The notes below the pieces were generated by a model. That model saw only the letters and a list, made by a program, of their open reading frames with translations. It was not told the DNA's origin and ran no database searches. A stretch of 64,000 nt of DNA from Hippasteria phrygiana (lineage: Eukaryota; Echinodermata; Asteroidea; Valvatida; Goniasteridae). The stretch covers positions 1,674,001 to 1,738,000 of the forward strand of contig JAZGUH010000005.1 in NCBI GenBank assembly GCA_037893225.1, written 5' to 3'. The translations under genes and the position numbers were made by a program. The first letter of the stretch is position 1. The number at the start of each line of letters is the position of its first letter. This document shows positions 54,774 to 64,000 of the stretch, in pieces.

Positions 54774-54938
54774 GGTGTCATATGAATATCCGCCTCCCAT
54801 GAAATATTGGCTTTTCTTCCCTATCATTGGTTAAACCCTCTCACGTGACCGGTCACTGTCCCATTTATCTCGACTTAGGCATGCGCAGTAAGGACCACTA
54901 AGTCGGCTTTTCATGGAGACGGATATTCATACTACACC
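54774..54938. mobile_element. MITE with GGTGT...ATGAATATCCG ends
   Basis: Left GGTGTCATATGAATATCCG and CCTCCCATGAAA pair with right TTTCATGGAGACGGATATTC and ATACTACACC. Terminal arms about 31 bp with scattered mismatches; 165 bp, non-coding. Single copy in the window. Confidence 0.65.
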
Positions 54939-55889
54939 GGGCTGTTTTTGCTCACAGGAAAATTATTTGTAATCACTATTTGCAAACATGACACTTGAAA
55001 ATTACAAATTGCAGATAATTAGTAATTCAGTAATTTTTGTAGATAAGGGAATCTTTTATAAACACACATTTGGACTTTTTGTAAAAAATGTTAAACATTC
55101 TCGAAAAAAAATCTAGAAATAATTCTTTTTTCAGCCGACCCACACAGTTGGAATGGACATTTTGGTTTTCATTTTCTCCGAAAAGTGTTAATTACCGTAC
55201 TTCTGCTGACGTAGGCCTATGTATTTTTAGCATGGGTTTTGGTGTTACTCACAACCTGATTTTTTGAATAATAAATAACACCAATACCTCTAACATGCAG
55301 CGTCGTCTTGAAAAAAAATCATGTTAACTCTAAAACTCTTAACACCATCGTTGGACTTGAAAATCAAGTTTGTTTGGTGTTATTCAACACGAATTAGATC
55401 TGAAGTTTGATGCCACAGTTTTTGCCATCTCTAGCCAGTATGATTTCTGGTTATCATGACTTCACACTCAACACGCACCTCGGCAGGGCACACATTAACC
55501 AATGATCAAAAAAGTCCACCGACCTTAGAGATTACAAATCTTGACTGAATGACATTCTGGAAATATACGTCAATATCTTCCCAATATCATCTTCAAAGAG
55601 GATTACATCATGAGTGCTCATCTAAAAATAGCTGAACAGGATCTGAAGATTGCGCTTGTAATCTATCAATGAATCATTCTTTCTGCCTTCCATGGTATCA
55701 ATTCTAATAGAATTCTACCGTGGCCTGGGCATCATCAATTTAAAGAAATATCTGTTTTCTTCGTGTTTTTCGAAGTTGGATCAAATATTTTCAAAGATTG
55801 TGTTTTCCTCATGTTTTCACAAGTAAAATGTCCTTTGATCCGACTCGATCATCTTTTGTCTGGATGTGCTCATAATCATTTCATACCAA
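54939..55889. other. Gene-free interval
   Basis: GGTGTTA-type motifs at 55250 and 55376 (GGTGTTATTCAACAC). TAGGCCTA at 55212. No gene. Confidence 0.3.
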
Positions 55890-56061
55890 ACTGTCCCAAA
55901 TAAGACAATGTTTGCGTACCATTTTCTTGACGATGGAAATCAGTGATGCATGACCAGAGAAATGCATCAAATGAGATATCAATGGAAAGCTTAGTTAGTG
56001 TGTGATAAAACCATAATATTCATTACGTATGGGTTACCTTTTTTTTGGGGGGGGGGGGGGG
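55890..56061. repeat. Dispersed repeat R2 with poly(G)15
   Basis: Same ordered blocks as 39986-40130. Ends shortly before 15 G (56047-56061). Confidence 0.6.
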
Positions 56062-57144
56062 AGCACCCTGTATACAAAAAATTAATAATAGGAAGTAAGA
56101 CATAATTTATAAGTGCGGTTTTACAAAGACCGTACGCGTAGAGGTAGGTCTACACCCTTGCGAACGTCAAATTTTATTTCTACGAGACCGGAGGTTTTCA
56201 AAGGACTGCGTGTTTATTCAAAGAAGCAGACTTCTGAACCGAGGGTGAAAAGTTCACAAAATATTACGTGCGGCAACCGTTTAACTTTTCTCTGCAAGTT
56301 CATTTTTTTTTTATTTACAGAGATTGGAAAGCTCATAAATTCGCAAGCTGGGGTGATATTTTTTTGACAGATATATGAATCGCTGTTGGGGCACGGCGTA
56401 TGTTATTCATTATTCCAAGGGTATTATTTATTCATCTGTTTGTGACTTCTCGACCGAACGCGATCCGCCATGAGAGAAAGGTTGCAGATGTTGGATTAAA
56501 TCCGAGATGGAGGTCAGGAGAAAAATACGACTTAGGAAGATCCCCGGTGCTCCGCCAAGTATGCCTCATTTTCCACTGGAGAGATAAATGGACACATTTT
56601 CCAGATTTTTTACATTTTGGACCGAGGTGAGCAAGGAACAGTCGACAAAACTGGACCGTCGTTATGGTTACAGACTATAAAAAAGATGATCGCTCTGTGA
56701 CAAACGACAAAGAGTTGCAAAACCAATTATTTAAAATTCGCTCAGTTGGACAAAACTGAGAACTTCAGATTTTATCTTCATTTTTCTATTCCGTCACGGG
56801 TGCCCACCATTTTTTCCCAGAATTTTTCGGAAAACCCACGCAATTCTTAGGATCTAAGGATACAATATACATACCGGGTAGTGCACCTTGACGGGAATCG
56901 AACAGTGGTCATCAGGCAAGGAAAGAACTTTTGCGCACATAATACCCAAGATGGGATATAGCCTTAAAAGCCGATACACGGGCTTATTTCCACCGGCGGT
57001 TCAATGGATTACAAGCACAATAGGAAGTGTTCCATGTATACACCAGGGCGGATCCACTAATTTTTGCCCTGGAAAGTTGATACCTAATTTTTCTGTCTGT
57101 GATCAAAATTGTGCAAGTGCAAGCGGGTACCTGGTGAAAGGGTT
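56062..57144. other. Gene-free interval
   Basis: Frames at 56113-56367 and 56400-56630 have no recognisable domain. No RNA gene. Confidence 0.3.
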
Positions 57145-57169
57145 GGGGGGGGGGGGGGGGGGGGGGGGG
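57145..57169. repeat. Poly(G)25, longest homopolymer
   Basis: Twenty-five uninterrupted G. Confidence 0.9.
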
Positions 57170-57317
57170 TACCCTTGACGTTGGTGGCGCCATTCAACCT
57201 CCTGGTTTTATTGTTACCAGTTAACGTCAGTCTACCTCTGAGACTTAACAAATACCCTCCCCCAAAAACTCTAGTTCCAAAGATCTTCTCACTCCGTATC
57301 CAGTAATCACAAATCAT

Positions 57318-57455
57318 ACGGCCAACGTGCCTTTCAATACCACCTCCATATCAAAAGCTGTCCCACCTTGGATCAATTCAAATAAAATGTTAAAACTCAC
57401 CTGTTCACCCCCTCAAACGCATAGACTAAATTGCATTATATGCGCTATATAAGAA
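57318..57455 (+). mobile_element. Possible LINE 3' end remnant
   Basis: Frame text AVPPWINSNKMLKLTCS resembles a degraded RT C-terminus, and TATATGCGCTATATAAGAAC resembles a LINE 3' UTR. Weak. Confidence 0.25.
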
Positions 57456-57600
57456 CTGTCTGTTACTATTAACGCAAAATCTGACCCATGGGCGTCTGGT
57501 TTGCAACTGGAGGTGTACAACAACATAAATGCAAAGAGCAGGGTGTGGTTCGATCCCCCACCCTTATACCTGCCCTGTACACCATAAACAAGCCTGTGTT

Positions 57601-57617
57601 GGGGGGGGGGGGGGGGG
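57601..57617. repeat. Poly(G)17
   Basis: Seventeen uninterrupted G. A GGTTCGATCCC B-box-like string lies about 50 bp upstream. Confidence 0.9.
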
Positions 57618-58789
57618 CAGTAAGTTTCTGAGTAACATTGGAGTTTCGAGTGACATTGACATTGTTCATTAATTTCATAACCGTAAATGCAATGGCGTGA
57701 AAATCTTCCGCTTGCACAAGAACCAGACATCGCCGTACCAACGGTACTTCTACGGTAGAAGACCTATACCATCTCGCCACGGATCGCCCGGGTCAACGTG
57801 GCGGCACTCACGGGTCATTTAGCCGGCCGGCGACGCGACGCTGCCTTGGCCAAAGCCTCGACCCATTACCGTTACCCAATCCCCCACTTCCTGCCCTAGT
57901 GGTCAGTTGTGGACACACAATAACCTGTCCATCACTCCGTCCACGAACCCGATATGGCATTTATGAGTTTTCTTTTTTACGTCAATGAGCATTGATTTCA
58001 ACCCAACGGTGTCCATACCGTGAGTTTTCTTTAAGTTTAAAATTAATTCGATTTTACAACCCGTAATGTAATAATCGTCTCCAATGTAATGCAATTAGGC
58101 CTTTGATGTAACACCCCCCGAAAAGTCCTCGTATAGCAAGACATGAAGTGCAAAAGATTTTTCTTTATGCTGTCGTGAAAAGTGGAATGAAAGATGACGT
58201 TTTGGCGAAAGATATCGTCACTTGTGCATGTTTTGCAGACAACTTGGTCGAATCATCGTTACTATAAGAAATCGTGGTTTTGAATCTCACACGCGAAGCC
58301 CTTTGGGTATGTGAAAGGGTTTTGTCTATCAGACGCAAAATCAAGGAATCTTAGAATGTAAAAAAGGAAAACGGACAAAAACTAAACTTACAAATTTAAG
58401 GCCGCTTTCTCTGCAATATACAAGAATGCAATAACAGCAAAAATAAAAAAATATAAAAATTAAATAAAATACAATAAATTACTATACGCCATCTGGGCTT
58501 ACAAGGTCGGCTTCACCCAAAAGTCGAGGGTGTTTTCATATTTAAAAAAAAGTAAAAAATTAAAAACTGAATTTCGTATTCATTAATTGAATTACTTAAT
58601 TATATATTCAATGATTATTTGATCCATTAATTTATTTGGTTTCCGGCGAGGCAGCTGATTTTTGACCCCTGATGATATGAAAACCGGCATTATAACAATA
58701 TAAACCAATTGCGGCCCCACCTAACCAAACTACTACACAACCAATACAATCACATCTTAATCCAACATATCTAATATCATTTATCGTCA
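57618..58789. other. Gene-free interval
   Basis: A short CpG-rich patch at 57765-57850, then strongly AT-rich sequence. No gene. Confidence 0.35.
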
Positions 58790-59225
58790 TCCAAACCTAA
58801 CCTAACCCAACCCAGCCAAACCAACCTGAGCCAAACCCATCCCATCTGAACCCACCCATCACAACCCACCCCATTGCACCTCAGCCCAACCTAACCTAAC
58901 CTAACCTAAACCACTTCACTCCACCCCAACTTAACCCAACCCATCACGACCCACCCCACTGCGACCCACCCACTACACACATACCACTCAACCCCGCACA
59001 GTGCACCCGACCCCGACCTAACCCAAACCACTTCACCCCACCCCAAAACTTAACCCATCACGACCCACCCCACTGCAACCCACCTCAACCCAAACCACTA
59101 CACTCCACCCAAATGCAACCAACACAATCCGTCACAATCCACCTCATTGCACCTCACCCCAACCCAACCCAACACGACCCACCCCCACTGCAACGCAACC
59201 CAACCCAACCCAACCCAACTCACCA
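58790..59225. repeat. CCTAA/CCAAC/CACCC-rich satellite-like array
   Basis: C-rich strand with pentamers CCTAA, CCAAC and CCCAC. Four contiguous CCTAA units occur near 58892-58911. A longer unit repeats: CCCATCACGACCCACCCCAC starts near 58939 and again near 59046 (about 107 bp apart) and more degenerately before. Probably a decayed tandem satellite; CCTAA/TTAGG units look telomere-like. Confidence 0.75.
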
Positions 59226-59265
59226 CGTTCCACCCAGCCCTACCCACACAGTCATGTAAACGGGT

Positions 59266-59423
59266 GCAATCGTGGACCTCCCATTGTTCCTCTTTTGTTT
59301 ATACTCTAACTTTTTCGGAAGGCCTCCCATTGGTTTTGTACACGATTTTCAATCGTGGACGTTAGGTCAAACGTGGACCTCTTTGTCTACGCCCGAATTC
59401 TTTTGTCCTAGGTCCACGATTGC
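59266..59423. mobile_element. Small MITE with GCAATCGTGGACCT ends
   Basis: GCAATCGTGGACCT at 59266-59279 is inverted as AGGTCCACGATTGC at 59410-59423. Inside, CACGATT-TTC-AATCGTG near 59341-59357 forms another hairpin and further ACGTGGACC copies occur, so the same short motif appears at least four times in alternating orientation. 158 bp, non-coding. Confidence 0.65.
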
Positions 59424-60242
59424 CGGCATATACAAACTCAACCTTACCCACCCTCACAAAACCACGGGCCCGACCACCCACCAACATTCCCCTTCCCGCT
59501 TTCATGTTTTTTTTGGGCGGGAAAATGCACTTAATCATATTCAGCCCTCAGGCAACACTTGCTACAGAACCAAAGCAGCAGACGAGAATGCGGCCCAAAA
59601 AAAGAAGAAAGAGACCAGAAATCTCGGTTCAATGTCATCGTGTCAAGGGTACACTGACCGGGTTGTATAAAGCAACGTCCGTCTAGGCCCGTGTTGATAG
59701 AAGGCTATAGTATCGGCTTTCTCTCCTCCACGGATTTATAAGAGCTCTCTTCAATTCTCGCATTGGACAGGACCCGTGACGAATTTTAAATGCGAGGCAG
59801 ACCTTAAAACGTCGCCTGAAAATGTCCGCTGTTAACCTTGTATAACACAATTAAATAAGTTAAAACATACCTGATTTTATCATATAAAGGACCATATGCA
59901 TTATAAAGTTGCTAACCCCTTCACTTGCATATAGAGATGTCCATTGTTGCGTCACCAGTTCAATTAAAATTTGCCTCTGAAGTTGGCGAGCTCTTAAGAG
60001 CGCTTAAATCTTACGGTCTCTATAAAATTGAGGCCCGGTTTGCAGAGAATCGTGTACTCAGCAACCTTATGACATTGGACCAGGCAAGGCCATAGTTTTG
60101 ACCGAATGAGGGAGCTGTCACGATATCATAAACAAGCAAAACAATGTTTATTCAATATTGGGTTTTGCCCTTCACCGACGTATTTTTATAAACCCTGTAT
60201 ACTTTTAGTGTTGTCCCGAGAGATATAAACAAAACAAAAAAA
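59424..60242. other. Gene-free interval
   Basis: Short frames only. No feature. Confidence 0.3.
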
Positions 60243-60292
60243 CTCTAGGGTGGGACTCGAACCCACTTGACCGCCGAGCTTGCCGGAATCGG
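60243..60292 (-). repeat. tRNA-like fragment (SINE or pseudo-tRNA)
   Basis: On the minus strand GTGGGTTCGAGTCCCACC makes a complete T arm with B box (5-bp stem, 7-nt loop), preceded by CGGCAAGCTCGGCGGTCAA. No matching acceptor stem or D arm was found. Confidence 0.45.
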
Positions 60293-60879
60293 TTGGCTGG
60301 TTCGAATCTGATATAGCGGCGGGTACCGCAGCCAAACTATTCATAAGATGGAATTTGCGACGGGATGATGTAAACAATGCTTCTAAAAACCTACTACATT
60401 GGGATGGATAATATTTAACAACTCTGTTTATATAAACAAAATTGCATTAACAAAATTTATTAAAGTATTTATATAACACTACAGGTGACTTGGCGCAGGA
60501 ACACATGAACACAACATAAAAAATACAACTTGTATGTGTGTAAATATTCATGTATTTGCAAGTACTAATGCTTGTAATCCGTCACACAGATGTACTTTTT
60601 TTGGCTTATGAATTTCAGTTTACCCAACTTTAATTTAAAATGTATGCAAGGCCCAATGGAAACCAATTTAAAACTGTTTGGACACACCCTGGGTCAAGAA
60701 ATGGAATAAATAAATAAATACATCCTACAGAGTGTACTCTCGTGCTCTTTTATTATGAACAAAATTCACCGAACAATTCTATATTTTAAATCTTTCTGTA
60801 ATGAAACTAACGATTCCTAAAAGAAAACACCGCATATCGCATGTCGCTCGAAAGCCTGAAGAAACCTGTAGGAAGACGA
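60293..60879. other. Gene-free interval
   Basis: AT-rich, with (AATA)n at about 60707-60721. Confidence 0.35.
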
Positions 60880-60960
60880 CGAAGAAATGTTCAGTTTTAG
60901 AGGTGGGACGAAAAACTCCAGAATGATATTCTGGGGAAAATCCACGGAATATCCAAGAAT
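60880..60960 (-). repeat. SINE tail fragment
   Basis: CAGTTTTAGAGGTGGGACGA and the following GGAAAATCCACGG parallel the tail of the 285-456 SINE. Confidence 0.45.
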
Positions 60961-61519
60961 TTTCTTTAAGAAAATACATGTGTATGAGTGTAGATAGAGG
61001 AACAGACGGACAAACAAGCCAGTACTATGACAGCCATCCCCCCACTCAACCCATGCCTACAGGATAGTTAATCTGAAGAAGTCGGATGGGTCGAAAAAGA
61101 GAAAAAATTCCCAAGCTCCGAATCATGTACTGCAATTTCAGTTTTCCCCAACCCGAACATTAATACAAACACAATAAACAAAACTGACAATAAATTAGAA
61201 AACCTCCCCCAATTTTCCCCGGCAATTCGCCGATGTTTTACTTACCCTTCTTTGGGAAAACACATTTTTTACACATCAGCACGCAGTCGAAGGCTTCGTT
61301 ATTCCCTCTTCTCCAAACCTCCCCTAACGAGTCCTGGGACCGCCAACGCTCATAAATCATACGATTGCAGAGAGTTGGAAATAAATTTCACCCCCGGGGC
61401 CAAAGATTTATGTTACGCGCCGATACATTTATGTTCCGGACGTTGCCCCCCGTTTTTATCCCCCAACCCACACCGCTATGCTTCCCCTCCATCCCCTTCC
61501 AGCTCTGAAAACACCGGTT
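60961..61519. other. Gene-free interval
   Basis: C-rich strings at 61440-61505. An 89-codon frame without domain. Confidence 0.3.
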
Positions 61520-61790
61520 AGGCTTTCGACCGCGTATGCGATTCTCCGTGGAAGGGATCGAGTCCCCGCACTCAAGGCGGGTCGACTAGTCGAGCCCCGG
61601 CCGACCAATTCCCACCCAACCCCAAGGAGGGTTGGCAGACAATGACCGGTGAATTTGATGGGGAAACTTAGGACAACAATGCCGGGGGGCGGACCGGTGC
61701 AGCACCAGCAATCCGTGTTACCCGGAGGGGTTTAGAGTAGATCGGCCCATCTCGCCTCGCGACTCGGGCGAGCCGGGCAACAAAAATAAC
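61520..61790. promoter_or_regulatory. CpG-rich island, candidate regulatory DNA
   Basis: GGCGGGTCGACTAGTCGAGC, CCCCGGCCGACC and CGCCTCGCGACTCGGGCGAG. Contains the perfect palindrome CGACTAGTCG. Followed by CGATTACGGG and TCAATCGTTGATTG. No gene. Confidence 0.4.
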
Positions 61791-62061
61791 CGATTACGGG
61801 TGAAGCTTCAATCGTTGATTGTGAGGTATAGACTGGATATACTTCGAGGGATTAAAGGTCTATTTCTGTACACAATCTCGGCAGTGCCACTCAATTCGTC
61901 GTACATCATCTCTCGGCAGATTTGACTAATACTTTGGTTTCGAGCTATGTCAGCGCTCTATCTTTACGGCCAAGACACACACACAACAATGTTTTTACAA
62001 GTGATCCGCATGTGCTCAAATGAATACAGAGAACAACTGCTCAATCCATACGCTTCTTTTC

Positions 62062-62213
62062 GCCCCAAACAAGGCTAAAAACCACTCGAGGTATGGAACT
62101 ACACAAAGAAAAAGAATCAAAGATACAAGAGGTAGGAATTAATATTCCTCTTGAAGCAGGAAAGATCATAAGATGAAGGGAAACAGCAGGCAAAGAATTC
62201 TATAGAGATACAG
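62062..62213 (-). mobile_element. LINE 3' end, minus strand
   Basis: TTCGCCCCAAACAAGGCTAA (about 62059-62078), AAAGAATCAAAGATACAAGA and ATTAATATTCCTCTTGAAGC match the 45.5 and 49.4 kb copies. On the minus strand it retains only the extreme RT C-terminus and the 3' UTR. Confidence 0.7.
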
Positions 62214-62592
62214 AAATAGAGATGCTGCACAAGGACACTTCTAATGATTATGACGTCACATTTCAACTATTCTGGTGAGCTGCGTTTCCAAGGTAATGGC
62301 CACGCCAACCACATGATACTGTACGCAGGTGACCCCTTTAAAGTGAGTTCACTGTCCTACAATGAACGCTGGGCGGTAAATTACGGTCTATCTTCAAGCT
62401 GATCTCGTGCGCGTTTTGTTCCCACGCCAACAGCGTCTAAAAATTGATTCCCAAGATGTACACGGGCGAAATAGCAATGATACCGCATAGCTATAAAATG
62501 CAGACACAACCACAGCTAGCCAACAGGCACAACCAACAAACCAATAACCAACTGACAGACACAACCATGCCACCAACAGACATAACCGACCG
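62214..62592. other. Gene-free interval
   Basis: No feature before the AATC-related repeats begin. Confidence 0.3.
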
Positions 62593-62882
<290 letters not shown>

Positions 62883-63665
62883 CCGACACCACAAACCAAC
62901 AGTCACACAGACAGAAAACCAATCAACAGATACAACCAACCAATCAAATCAACGGCAACCAATCAAATCAAACAACCAATAGACACAGGAAAGAGTTAAA
63001 ACAAAACACAACAAACCTACAGACCAACCAAATGACACAACCAACCAGAGAGGACTAACCAACCAAACATGATCAACCAAGCAACCAACAAATTTAAACA
63101 CGACCAACTGACACGACCAGCTGGCAAGCCAGCATTTACAATAAAAATGAACTTATACACCAAACTGTACTTCTGCTATTTAATGCACAATCGTATTAAA
63201 GAATTTCACACAATGCAGAAATAGAAAAATATATAGACAAATTATTTGTTCATATTGTTCACAATCTTCCGACGGAATCGCACACACATAAAAAGCACCA
63301 GGCAGTTTGTTCAATTGGACGAAATTTCCCTGAATACATCACACAACACCAATTAATTACGTGTGCTTTTTGTTCACTGAAAATACAAAATGCACCGTAC
63401 ATGATTTGATAAAAAGTCTGAAGAAATATACATCGCGCACAAATTTCTAACCAGACATGGCACTGCATTCTACAAATAGTGTTGTCCAAAACCTCAAAAG
63501 CCCTACCACACTTTCACAAACTTTACTCTACGAGACAAACTTAGAGACAAACCTAGGCTAAAGCCCCAATATCCAAGCTGTTTGAAAATGTAAATTCCAT
63601 GGGATTTCCACCTACAAACGAATAATGGAGCAAAACTAAATTTTAGAAAACCAAAACAAAAAACA
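62883..63665. other. Gene-free interval, CAACC-rich at first
   Basis: Decayed CCAAC/AATCAA sequence to about 63120, then AT-rich. No gene. Confidence 0.35.
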
Positions 63666-63946
63666 CCCCCCCCCCCAAAAAAATGCTTACTATACTCTGT
63701 ATTTTATCTTGTTTTTAAGCGCGATGGTTGCCCTATACATTAACAATGTAACAATAGAAGTGTCTTATTGCACATAATTAGCACTTCATGTTACCTTCGT
63801 GTTATCTTCAATCCATTTTTTAAAAGGAAGGTCTCATTGGAAAGCTTATAACTTACCTAATGGAAACAAATTAGCCATTAAATTTGGAGAAAAAAAATTG
63901 TACTTTCGGGGTGCCACGCCCTAAAAGTACGAATACAGCATCTTTA
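63666..63946. other. Gene-free interval after C11
   Basis: C11 at 63666-63676, then AT-rich. TCATTGGAAAGCTTATAACT near 63834 faintly recalls R2. Confidence 0.3.
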
Positions 63947-63988
63947 ACCAACCAACCAACCAACCAACCAACCAACCAACCAACCAAC
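63947..63988 (+). repeat. (ACCA)n microsatellite
   Basis: About ten perfect ACCA/CCAA units near the window end. Confidence 0.9.
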
Positions 63989-64000
63989 TTGATTTAAATA

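Noticed and set aside
57540..57790. B-box-like GGTTCGATCCC and TGGCGAGATGG strings
   Set aside because: They lie in wrong relative orientation and spacing for one pol III unit.

Overview
This window looks like a stretch of a metazoan nuclear genome. It has no operons, no dense ORFs and no ribosome-binding sites. It is AT-rich, intergenic-looking DNA packed with short inverted-repeat elements, tRNA-derived SINEs, 3'-truncated LINE remnants, microsatellites and long poly(G)/poly(C) runs. The palindromic octamer TAGGCCTA (16 exact copies), the tRNA-headed SINE style and the LINE tails remind me of marine invertebrate deuterostomes (echinoderm or hemichordate). That assignment is a recollection-based inference, not a demonstration.

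No complete protein-coding gene can be supported. Most ORFs of 60-230 codons are repeat translations (CTG, AATC, GAC/GAT arrays), CpG-island artefacts, or remnants of LINE reverse transcriptase. Five short ORFs have exon-like codon content and some have a plausible splice acceptor (30.86, 32.42, 40.47, 41.40 minus and 45.70 kb). They are listed with low confidence and no assigned function.

Layout: 0-7 kb holds a minus-strand SINE, a MITE (first copy of a family seen again at 28.6 kb), a hairpin and two further foldback elements. 7-18 kb is mostly unique DNA with two CpG-rich islands (9.0 and 13.9 kb, plus a smaller one at 14.7 kb). 18.2-21.3 kb carries a CTG higher-order repeat, an AAAAAC array, poly(G) runs and a CpG island. 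22.4-27 kb has a foldback element, a LINE 3' end, a SINE body and a CpG-containing patch with TAATCC homeodomain-type sites. 27.7-30.7 kb is a nest of at least four inverted-repeat elements plus two copies of a dispersed repeat called R1 here. 31-37 kb has a LINE end, a 12-bp tandem repeat of the octamer ATTTGCAT, more R1 and a roughly 830-bp DNA-transposon-like element.

38.6-41.7 kb has a head-to-head pair of tRNA-like SINEs, a hAT-type MITE with an 8-bp target duplication, a TAAACA-rich MITE and two ORFs on opposite strands. 42-48 kb alternates CpG islands, SINEs and a LINE fragment. 48.8-53.2 kb is LINE-rich and includes a GAC/GAT trinucleotide tract. 53.7-64 kb has CpG islands, two MITEs, poly(G) tracts, a telomere-like CCTAA/CCAAC-rich array (58.8 kb) and an AATC microsatellite built next to a 17-bp tandem repeat (62.6 kb).

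Nothing here forms a pathway. The functional hypotheses worth testing are that the gene-free CpG islands and clustered homeodomain or octamer motifs are cis-regulatory DNA, and that the low-confidence ORFs are exons of unrecognised genes.
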